Source: Haemaphysalis longicornis
Taxonomy: Eukaryota > Arthropoda > Arachnida > Ixodida > Ixodidae
Assembly: GCA_013339765.2 (NCBI GenBank)
Contig: CM023454.1
Location: forward strand, 45,889,177 to 45,953,176
DNA: 64,000 nt
Direction: 5' to 3'
Position numbers and translations under genes: made by a program. This document shows positions 24,808 through 34,818 of this stretch, piece by piece. The notes beneath the pieces are model-generated. The model was given only the letters and a program-made list of their open reading frames with translations, was not told the origin of the DNA and did not search any database. Position 1 is the first letter of the stretch. Each line of letters starts with the position of its first letter.

Positions 24808-25990
24808 ACCAATGCTTGACCTCTTACCCCGTAGCTGTTATTTTGGCCAGAAGGCTTTTGTTTTTAATACAGTCGAATGCTTATCTGAAGTCCGAAAACA
24901 AGTCGAGTGCTAAGTTTTTCGTTTGAAAGTGGCAAATAATGAGTTTTATCCCATCCAAGAAGGCTGTTGGGTGGAACAATTTTTTATAAATGTATGTTAA
25001 AACCGAGTTTTTAATGTTTTTTCCGAAGTTAAAACGGCCGTTTTAACCGTCATGTTAAAACGGCCTTCTCAAGACAAAAAACAGGCAGGCGACATACAGG
25101 GCGGTAATTCAAAACATTGTTTTTAGCGCCCTTTATAAACCGATACAGCTCTGGCAACGGCCATACGGGAGGGAAAATTGTCTACGTTAGGGACATGTAG
25201 AATTATGAGTCAGTAGAGGAGCTATCACATATAACGTATTTCATGGTGGCGATTTCAAAGCCATTAAGATGACAATAATGGTTGCTTAAGTTGGAAAATA
25301 TCATTAAGAATTCTCTGTACTAAAGGGGAAACAACAAATCTAGAGCTGTTGTAATCAGAAAGCTCTAGTGCATCTGAACTACTGCGTGTAGCGTGTACAT
25401 CATGAAATGATCTGTTCAACACGTCTGCCAGGGAAGAGTGACTGATTTCGTAGTCATTCGAAGACATGTATGGGTTCTAGTAGGAAAGGATAGATTCATA
25501 ACTGCTGATAACTTCTTCCTTAAGACATCGGTAAGAGAACTGCAGCGCTGAAACATTTCGACATGGTAACGAATCGTCCTGTCAGCGTTCATTTTATTTC
25601 GAAACTTTTTTGTATTCTGCAATACCCAAACGCTCTTGAAGAAATAATCGCTTTGTAATGCTTGACTATTTTTATATGACGATACAATGCCGGGCTAATC
25701 TATGGTTTTTGGTATATTTAGTCCGTTGGATTGTTTTTAGTGCAAAATCACTTCTTGTACAGCCTGGAAATTTCAGCATGCCATGTTTTTGTCATTACCA
25801 CAGAATACAGAAGCCAAGCCGATATATTGCACGTCATTTCGAAAACTATACAAATGCCCTGTAATAATGATTGGTAGTAGTAATCAATCTACACATGAAT
25901 TTTTACTGTGTATCAGTGCCGAAAGAGAAATACCTAAATGAAATCAAAGTTTTTACGAAATCTGGTCTGGTCGGGTGAAAGATTTAAAGT
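24808..25990. other. Unassigned AT-rich region
   Basis: Two overlapping minus-strand frames (25622-25416 and 25467-25264, 68 and 67 codons) are open in different phases and could be one frameshifted coding remnant. Their products are not recognised. A short GGCCGTTTTAACCG / TTAAAACGGCC palindromic patch lies at about 25,030-25,065. Confidence 0.5.
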
Positions 25991-26078
25991 TTAAGAAACC
26001 GGTTATCGCCGACCAAAGGTTTAGTTAAAAAGGCTAAAGACACGTTTCGGCTTCCATGCGGGTCTTGTTCGCTGCGCG
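25991..26078 (-). repeat. Penelope-type terminal repeat (pLTR), inverted copy
   Basis: On the minus strand this matches the repeats at 28186-28272 and 30643-30728. Shared markers are GAACAAG, ATGGAAGCCGAAACG, TTTTTAACTAAACC and TTTGGTCGGCG. It lies downstream of the endonuclease end of the minus-strand Penelope copy. Confidence 0.8.
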
Positions 26079-28185
26079 GAAAGGCGCGAAACTCGAACCT
26101 TCTAAGAACTTCATAGAACTAATTGCCACAGGGTATTGCATACATAGGCTGGGTATTGCCTGCATTTTGGTTCGTAGTTAAGGGTTTTTTCTGTAGTTCA
26201 GGGACTCAAGATATCGGCGTGACAACCATTTCCTTTCTCTGGCGGGAACTGGCGTTTCGTCCTTTGCTATTTTTTGTGTCGTGGAATACTCGTGTTCCAG
26301 AAGGGTATTCGAAGCAATCTTCTTGTTTTTTACGTTGTTCTTGTGTTCACGCTACCTTCTTTTGAAGTTGCCGCTCTCGCCAATGTAGCAATAGTCGCAG
26401 TCGGCGCAGGTAATTTTATACACCACCGCAGGGAACTTTTCTTTCTTGATTCAATTTTTGACAGTCACCAGCTCGTGACTAAGCATGCGCTCGGGGACGT
26501 GAGCGACGTGCACATCGTTCGAGCGCGGAACCCTAGCCAAAGACTTGATCACGCCTGTCCCGTAAGCGATCGCTCCTTGTCTTCGGAAAGGAGGACCAGC
26601 AGGTTCTGATGGACCTGGTGACTATCGTAGCACGGAGTCTACGTAATGCTTGGGGTTAGCACAAATTGCCGATTTCTTGCGCAATTGGAGTGGATCAGAA
26701 GCCCCTTTTTCTGCCCGTGAGCAAAGGTTCTTGGTGCGTTGGATAAGGGAAGTCACGAAAAAGCGCTTAGGACAGGGTGGATGAACGGAATTAAAATGGA
26801 GGTACCGTAGAGTGTGGGTTTCGTTTTGGTAAACGTTGAACGAAAGGCGATCGCCGTGACGTTCAACCAACTCATCCAGGGAAGGAATACGGCCTGCAAC
26901 CTCCTCCACGACAGTGAATTGGATGGATTCCTTCATACCGTTCATATGTTCTGTAAAGGCAGTAATGAGTCTCTTTTGATGATGCATAAACATACGTTTA
27001 TGTATCACAGAAAGACGTTGGGTCATGGTTTGAATGAAGACAGTCGGCGATCTTCCAATGCTTCCATGGCAAGGTTTGCGGTTTTGACTGAGATAGATGA
27101 GCCTATGGCTGTGCTGTGGACCTTCTTGTAGATCGCACCCCGGAAAAGAAAATAGGTGTTCTCGAGGGAGAACTGCCACAGGTTTAGTGGATTCGGTTAT
27201 TACATGGTGGTTCCTTCTCGCAAACCGTCATGTTGGAGGGCAGTTCGACAAACCTCAACCGCCAAATCCAGGGGTATGCTGGTAAACAGTGACTTCACTT
27301 CAAAGGACACAATTATCTCGTTTTCGTCCAGCGTGACGTCACGCACCTTTCAACAACATCTGAAGAGTTGCGTATAAAACTAGAGCCCTTTATAACTAGC
27401 GGTGCAAAAAATTGTGCAAATAACCCGACAGGTGGTATAAGGGTGAAAGTGTGAGCTCAACTATCCGTCGAATAGGGGCGTTCCGTTTGTGGGACTTCGG
27501 GAGGCCGTATTAATAAAGCAGGTGCTGAGCCGTTCTGGCAGAGGTGCTTGAAGCACAGCGACGTCTGTTGGGGGAACCAAACGGACAATGTCAGCTAAGA
27601 GTGTCTGCCAGCCTCATTAAACTTTGAGGGTAGAGCGCCGTTTTAGCTTCACGTATGGGCTGTTGTCCTGGCTGAGATCAGACATTTTTTCAACGTAGTC
27701 GTCGCTATTCAAGATGATGGTGGCGTTTCCTTTGTCAGCAGGAGTTATTAGCGATGTCCATGTTACTGAGAAAATTCTTGATCGCAGCACGTACCTCGGA
27801 AAGAAGAGGGGTCCGATGATGCCGTGGTATCTTGCCAAGAACGCCAACTGCGCGAGTTAGAGCCTCGTCTGGGCGGCGGTTCTCAACCTGTCCTATAGCC
27901 TGCTGACCGCACACATGAGCTTTCTTGCGTACGCCAAAGGGCCGGCGTTGCAGTTCAACCCGAGCTCAAGCGCAGTGAGCTCTCCTGGATTTGCACTGTA
28001 CAAAGACAGGTTGAGAACACTCGGAGTGGAATGATCTGGCGTAACTACACGTTTGCTAGGCAGCAGTCTCATTAACTTGTTTTGATGCGACTGCTCTTCC
28101 TGGCGGGCCTGGAGGCTTACGTTGTTCGCATGTAACGGAATGCTGGGGAAGTCTTCCGGAAACAGAGGCTCGGCGGCGTCTCCGT
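26079..28185 (-). mobile_element. Penelope-like element, minus-strand copy, 5'-truncated and decayed
   Basis: On the minus strand the coding parts appear in the order typical of Penelope-like elements. At 28216-27893 is an N-terminal region containing KLMRLLPSKRVV. At 27847-27617 is the reverse transcriptase start with TPADKGNATIILNSDDYVEK. At 27179-26622 is the fingers-to-thumb region with SIQFTVVEEVAGR and LRYLHFNSVHP. Near 26,440-26,360 is a GIY-YIG endonuclease segment with VVYKITCADCDYCYIGESG. Motif C reads YINV (codons 27004-26993) instead of YxDD, and there are stops and frameshifts, so it is dead. It lacks the most N-terminal part present in the other copy and abuts the central pLTR. 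Confidence 0.85.
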
Positions 28186-28272
28186 GCAGTGAACAAGCCT
28201 TCCGTATGGAAGCCAAAACGCCTTTTTAGCCTTTTAAACTAAACCTTTGGTCGGCGTTACCAAGTTTTTTCC
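28186..28272 (+). repeat. Penelope-type terminal repeat (pLTR), central copy
   Basis: A direct repeat of 30643-30728 that begins near GCAGTGAACAAG and includes TATGGAAGCC and the TTTGGTCGGCGTTACCAA string. It forms the upstream end of the plus-strand Penelope copy and the junction with the truncated minus-strand copy. Confidence 0.8.
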
Positions 28273-30642
28273 GCTATGCATCTTTCACACGACCAGACGA
28301 GATTTCGTCAAACCTTATATTTCATTACATTACGACGGTCGTATGGCCAACTGTTCATCACTGAAATGCGGCGATATGTTTCGCTATGCATGCGTCTCTC
28401 TTCGTTCAAAGCACATTCGAATTTTAACCTTCTCTGCAAGGCCAGTATCTTTATTCCGAGGTCCCTTCGTCTCTTGCGTTCCGAGAATACGCCCTTTGGC
28501 CACAGCGAGGTTCCAAGAGCGGAGTGGCAACTACTAAGGCCAGGATCCTGGAATGGAAGGAGTCCGTCAGGCATTTGCAGAATCAAGACGTCGCTGGGCG
28601 GCATCTCAAGCATCATTGTCGGGATGACTTCCCAGCATCGGAGATATATGCGAACTAAGAGTTAGCCTCCAGTCCCGCCAGCAAAACTGTCGCATCAAAA
28701 CGAGTATGAGACTGCTGCCCCGTGACCATGTAGTTTCACCCGGCCATTCCACTTCGACTGTTCACAACCTGGCTTCGTGCAGTCCAAATTGAGCTCTGGT
28801 TAAACTTCACCGCGGGCACTGCGCCGGATGCAAGAAAGCTCATCTTTGCGGTCGAGTAGGGCATATGACAGTTTGAGAACATTCGCCGATACGAGGCTCT
28901 AACTCGGGCAGTTGGAATTCTAGGAATGCTCCCACGCATCCTCGGACCCTCTTCTTGCTGAGGAATTGTGATGCGATCAAGAGCCTGTCCAGTAACGTGG
29001 ACATCGTAATACTTACCGCTGACAAAGGAAATGCCAACGTCATCTTGAAAAGCGGCGACTACGTTAAAAAAATGTCTTATCTCCTGCAGGACGACAGCAA
29101 GTACGTGAAGATAAAACGGGACCCTACCCTCAAAATGGAACGAGGTTTCAAACGCTCTTGGCGGACGTTTTCCAGTTGGTTTCCCTACACAAGTCGCTGT
29201 AGTTCAAGCTCCTCTGCGGGAACGGCTCAGCACCTGCTTTATACGGCCTCCCGAAGATCACCAAGCCTAACGCCCGATGCGACCGATGGTTGAATTCCCA
29301 CGTTCACCCTTATACCAGCTGTTGGGCTATTTGCAAATATTTTCGTACCACTCATTTGGAAATGGTTTTTCTTCCGTACGCAACTACTCAAATAATATTG
29401 CAACAAAAAGGTGTCCTTTGATATGAAGTCACTGTTTACAAGCATAGCGGTGGATTTAGCGGTAGAGGTTTGTCGGAGTGCCCTGCAACACGACGCTGGT
29501 TTGCGTAGAAGAACCCCCATCGAAGAACATGATCTCCAAAATCTGTTGCAGTTGTCCCTCCAGAACACTTGTTTTCTTTTCCCGGGGGCGATCTAGAAGC
29601 ATGTCCAATGCACAGCCATGGCACATCCATCTCAGTGACAGCAGCCAACGTTACCATGGAAACTTTGGAAACTCGCGCACTGTGTTCCTTCGAACCACGA
29701 CCCAAGGTCCTTCTGCGGTACATGAAAGATTGTTTCTGCACCATCAAAACGACTCACTAACTTCGTTTATAGAACATATGAACGACATGTAGAAATACAT
29801 TCAATTCACTTCGAGGAGGAGGCTGCAGGGCGTCTTCCATTTCTAAACGTGTTGGTTTAACATCGTGGCAATCGCCTTTCGTTCAAGTTTTACCGAAACA
29901 AAATTCACACTGGATGGTACCTCTCTTTCAATTCCGTTCATCCATGCTGTCATGAGGGCTCTGTCGTGGCGTCCATCAACAACGCTCCAAGAACGCTGCT
30001 CAAGACCCGAAGACAGGGCTGGTGATCTTCGCCAAGTGCGCAGAAAACTCGGCAATTGCAGCTACCCAAAGCATTTCGTGGACTCCATGCGAAGATAGCC
30101 ATTATGCCCATCAGAACCCGCTGGTCCTTCTTGCCGAAGACGAATGGCGATCCCTTACGTGCCTGGCGTGATCGCGAATTTGGCTGGGGTTCCGCGCTCT
30201 TACGATGTGGACATCTCTTACGTCCCCGCGTGCAGCTCAGGTCCCGTGCTCGTGGCTGTAAAGGACGGAGTGAAGAAAGAAAAGTTCCCTGGGGTGGTGT
30301 ACAAGATTACTTGCGCCGACTGCGACTATTGCTACATTGGCGAGAGCGGCAACATCGAAAGATTGTTTCGTGAACCCATGAAAATAGTGAAAACAAGATT
30401 GCCTAGAATGCGTTTGCGGAACACGTTGAAGCCACGAAACATAAAATAGTCTGGGACGAAGCGTAAGCTATCGTCCAAGAAACAAAAAGGATGTCACGCC
30501 GATATCTTGCTTCTTTGATGATTCAAACTACAGAAAAAATCCTTAACCACAATGCAGGCTATCTCCCGCCTACGTACGCAAGATACCTGGGGCGATTACT
30601 TCGACGCACATCTTAAAAGCTTCGAACTTCACGCCTTTCTGC
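28273..30642 (+). mobile_element. Penelope-like element, plus-strand copy, near full length but decayed
   Basis: Penelope-like elements encode a reverse transcriptase joined to a GIY-YIG endonuclease. Domains in order: N-terminal region with FIPRSLRLLRSENTPFG (about 28,440-28,500); LTADKGNANVILKSGDYVKK (about 29,010-29,075); motif A FDMKSLFTS (from 29,417); motif B GTSISVTAANVTME (from 29,620); motif C YMKD (29719-29730) where YxDD is expected; then GVVYKITC and YIGESGN (30,291-30,353), the GIY-YIG core. Several frameshifts and stops separate these blocks. With direct pLTRs at both ends this copy keeps the full element plan. The lost motif C aspartate and the frameshifts make it inactive. Confidence 0.88.
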
Positions 30643-30728
30643 AGAGTGAACAAGGCTTCCGTATGGAAGCCGATACGTTTTTTTAGTCTTTTTAACTAAC
30701 ACTTTGGTCGGGAATTACCAATTTTTTC
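30643..30728 (+). repeat. Penelope-type terminal repeat (pLTR), right copy
   Basis: Direct repeat of the central pLTR, with GAGTGAACAAGG, TATGGAAGCCGATACG and a final ACTTTGGTCGGGAATTACCA. It ends the plus-strand element; the flanking DNA after 30,737 has no element similarity. Confidence 0.8.
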
Positions 30729-30899
30729 AACTATGAAAATACCTAAAGGATACCTCAATACACCGCAAACACCTGACTTCACAAATGATGTCTCAAAATT
30801 AAGAAGAGAAAGGTTAAGAAGTGCAGCAGAGTGTGTTTTTACTGCAAGTCGGGGGTGTAATCACACTTGAGCATCCATTTGCAACAACGAGGGTGTGAA

Positions 30900-33800
30900 T
30901 AATTATCTCTCAATGGGGTTCAAATTACGATTTAATTTACAATATTAGACGGAACGCAACCATACTAGAATTTACGAGCTAAAAATTCTTTACCTATAGC
31001 AATGCCGCTAAGTACTGGATGCTCGTTGGTGTCGCAGCGGTAGCATGAGAACAGTGGACAAAGTCCGGCTCTCAGCTATCTAATGCACTTCTTCCACCGT
31101 GCATTATGGCTTTTCACTGTAGTAATGGGAGCCAGGCGCTTAATTTCCAGCACTGGTTGCATTTACAACATTAGAAAAAACGCACTCCTTCTACAATTCA
31201 CAAACTCAGTACATCACGGAAAGCTATGGCTGTAAGTACCATTTCTCTTCACTGTGGCCAAAGTGATTAGAGAAGAATACACATTGCGCGGTATCAGCTT
31301 TCAATTGTTTTGATTCCGCAATACAATATGCATTCTCAACCTAATAATAGTAGTTCAGCCAATTTATTTAGGGGTGGGTTGCGTTTACAATAATGCTAGA
31401 AAAGATGTAAAAATTAAAGAAGGGCTTGAAGCAAAAATACACCTGTTAATAATCGATGCTCCTTTCTGTGTCAGCCGTCGAATGCCAGAAAATATTAGTG
31501 CCTGGCACTCTGCATTTTTAAAGCATGGCTTCCACGGTGCAATATTGTTTCTCTGTCTGATAAGAGGAGCTCGCCACTCAATTTATATCTGGGGTTGCCT
31601 TTACAATATTACAAAAAAAGCACCAATTCAAAAAAGTACAAAATAAACAATGCATAAGAAAGAGCTACGCCCTTAAGTATTTATAGCTTCCCAGTGTGAC
31701 AACCTTTTGTATGAAGAGAATACACGGATCCAGGCTAGCAGTTTTTAATGCCGTGTGTCCACAGTGCTTTCTGGCTTCTCCATCTGAGAAAAGGATCTGC
31801 CATTGTATTTAGGGCTAGTAGTGTGGTACCTTTGTTGAGCATATTGAGGCCCATCGAAACCGCAGAAAATAAAGTAATGCTTTAGGTATAGTCATATCTG
31901 GAGCTGCACTACGGTCGTCGATGTGGCTGCTGTCGTATGAGAAGAATACATGACCCCAGCTAACACCTGTTTAAGCAATGCTTACACTGTGCCTCATGAC
32001 TTCTCCATCTGGTAATAAAAGCTACGTACTCTTTTACGGCGAGGGGTTGCATTTGAAATAATTGGTGGAATACACTTAGACTAAAATAAACAAAAAAAGA
32101 ATGAAGAGAAGAAAGCTGTCCTCGTAAATATTCCGTTCCTGGATACGGCATTCACTCGTTTTAGAATGATACACGGAGCCTTGTTGTCAGCTTTTTAAAG
32201 CCCTGTGTCCAATTTTCACTATGGCTTCTGCATATCCAAATACGATCCTCCCCTCTATTGAAGCTTGGGTTGCGTTCACAATATTATACAGAATGCGGCC
32301 CTTCAAGAATATAAAAACTACAGAAATGCTTTAGAGAAACCTTTACCGTAGGTGCTCGATGCTGCCCGATGCAGCCATTCCACGCAAATAATGTATGGTT
32401 CCGGCTATCAGATTTCTAAAGTCAGGTGCCACTGTGCTCCTTCATCATATAAGGGGAGCGGACAGACCTATTTATGGCTAGGATTGCTTTGACATTTTTG
32501 GAAGGAATGCGTCATTGCTAAATTGTAAAAACTAAAGAAATTCAATGTGGATAGGTATTCCTTGAATTACTCGAAACTCGTCTCTGCGGCAGGACGCCGT
32601 ATGACGCGAATGTATTGTACCCGGCTATCAGATTTCTAAAGAACTGCTTTCAATGTGAAAGATCGGTTCTCCACCTGATAAGAGAAAGCTGGCCAGTATA
32701 TTTATGGCTAGAGTTGCATTCGCATTATTAGAATGAATGCACCACTTCTAAAATGTACATGCAATAGAAAAGCTATAGGGAAGGATATACATCCCAGACC
32801 TCTCCGCTCCCCACTGTGGCCCTTATTGTATGAGAAGAATACACGAAGCCCTGCTACAGCTTTCTTAAGCACTGCTTCTACTGTGCATTATGGCTTCTTC
32901 ATTTGATAATCGAAGCGGGATACTTCATTTATGGCCCGGTTGATTTTCACATTTTTGGAAGCAATGCGCCCTAGCAAAAAGTTTAGCAAAAAGAAATATA
33001 ATACGGAACATTTGTATTGCTAAGTACTCGTAGCTTTTTGCTGTCGGGGTCGTCATTTTGAGAAAATAGGCTGTGCGCGGCCATAGGCATTGTTATTTGC
33101 TGATTTCGCAGTGCAATATGGCTTCTCCGTCTGATAAAAGTAACCGGTCATTTTATGTATCGTTAAGTTCATATTCATATTTTTGGAAGTAATTCTACTT
33201 TGGCTAAAATGTAACTATTTAACATAAGCAATTGCGTATCTATACTGTTACGTATTCGACGCTCCCCGCTGTAGCGAGTGTCATTTGAGAAGAATACATG
33301 GTGCCCCGTTAACGCTTACAAATTAGCTGATTCCACAGTACATAAAGATTTCTTCATCTGCACAAAGGAACCGAACACATCAGTTAACGATTGTGAAGCA
33401 TATGCTGTACCAGAAGAAACCTGCTTATTCAAGAAAACATTTAGAACAATGCGTGAGGCAAACCCATCCACGCGAGTATTTGATGTTCGTCGATGTGGCA
33501 GCCGTTCGTATCAGAATACACAAGCAAGGCTATCAGCTTTCCAAAGCCCGGCCTCCACTGGACATTATCGCTAATCCAACTGATAATATGATTCCGGACG
33601 ACAAATATTGCAAGGGTTTCGTTTACAATATTACAAAGAATGCGCATCTTCGAAAACTTAAAAAGATAAAAATTACAATAGTGAAAGCGGCACCTGTATG
33701 TATGTATAGTTCCTCGCTGTGCCAGGCGGTGGTATGAGAAGAATACGGGAGCCTGGTTGCCAGCTTTGTAAAGCCATGAGCCTATGGTGCTTTACAGCTT

Positions 33801-34818
33801 CTTCACCTGCAAATAGGATCCACTAGTGTATTTAGTGCTTGACTTCAGTTTACAAGATTGGACCAGAAGCAGCCCTTCGTAAATGTACAAACTAAAGAAA
33901 TTCTTTTGGGAAAGGTAAAGCTGTAAGTACTTCATGCACGCCGATCTAGCAGGTGTTGTATGAGACGAATACAGGGACCCCGCATAACAGTTTTTTAAGC
34001 ACTGCTTCCACTGTAAATTACAGCTTGTGAATCTTATAATAGGTACGGAACACTCTATTGGAATCTGGTAGTTTGTGAGGAATACATGAATCCAGGCTAG
34101 CTGCTTTCTAAACCCCTGCGTCGACCCTGCATTATGGCTTTTCCATTTATCAATATATTCCGCCACTCTATTCAAGGCTGGAGTTGTGGCCCATCTGAAA
34201 TGTGCGAACTAAATAAATGCTTTAGGAATGATATGTCCATCAGTACTAGACACTCCTGGATATGACAACCGTTGAATGCACATAATACCTGGTGCCCGGC
34301 TATCACATTTGTACAGCACTGCTTCCAATCTGAAACATATCTTCATCTGAAAAGGAGAGCACCCCACTCCATATATGGCTAGCGTTGACTTAACATATTA
34401 GAAGTAACGCTCACCTGTCAAATGTACAAAACAAAGAAATACAATTGGAACGGTTACGCTTTTTTACTCGAAGCTCCTGGCTGTGGCAGTCTTCGGTAAA
34501 GAAGAATACACAGAGCCCGGAAATCAGCATTCCCTAGGCACGTTTCCACTGCGCATGCTGGCTGTTTCATCTGAGAATAAAACCCATTCATTTTCATTAG
34601 CCGGATTCTGCAATCATCATTGGAAACAAGGCGCAGTTGTTAAAACATCACCCATAAAAATGCATTAGGGAAAGTGATATCATTTAGGAACTCGAAGCTC
34701 CCTGCGGTCGCGGCAGTTATATAAAAAGAAAAGGTGGGGCCCGGCAGTGAGCTTTGTAAAGGACAGATTCCGACACTGCATTATGGCTTGTCTTTTATAT
34801 AAAAAGACCCGATCCTGC
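30900..34818. repeat. Satellite array, block 3
   Basis: About 17 diverged monomers in the same orientation as blocks 1 and 2. GAATACA landmarks occur at about 31,042, 31,272, 31,486, 31,715, 31,940, 32,163, 32,384, 32,607, 32,833, 33,060, 33,287, 33,510, 33,738, 33,962, 34,080, 34,277, 34,500 and 34,722. The typical spacing is 221-230 bp. One step of only about 118 bp (33,962 to 34,080) marks a partial unit. The right end is cut by a LINE insertion. Confidence 0.92.

Noticed and set aside
33278..33737. Overlapping 98- and 114-codon plus-strand frames
   Set aside because: Both lie within satellite monomers and are not conserved between units.
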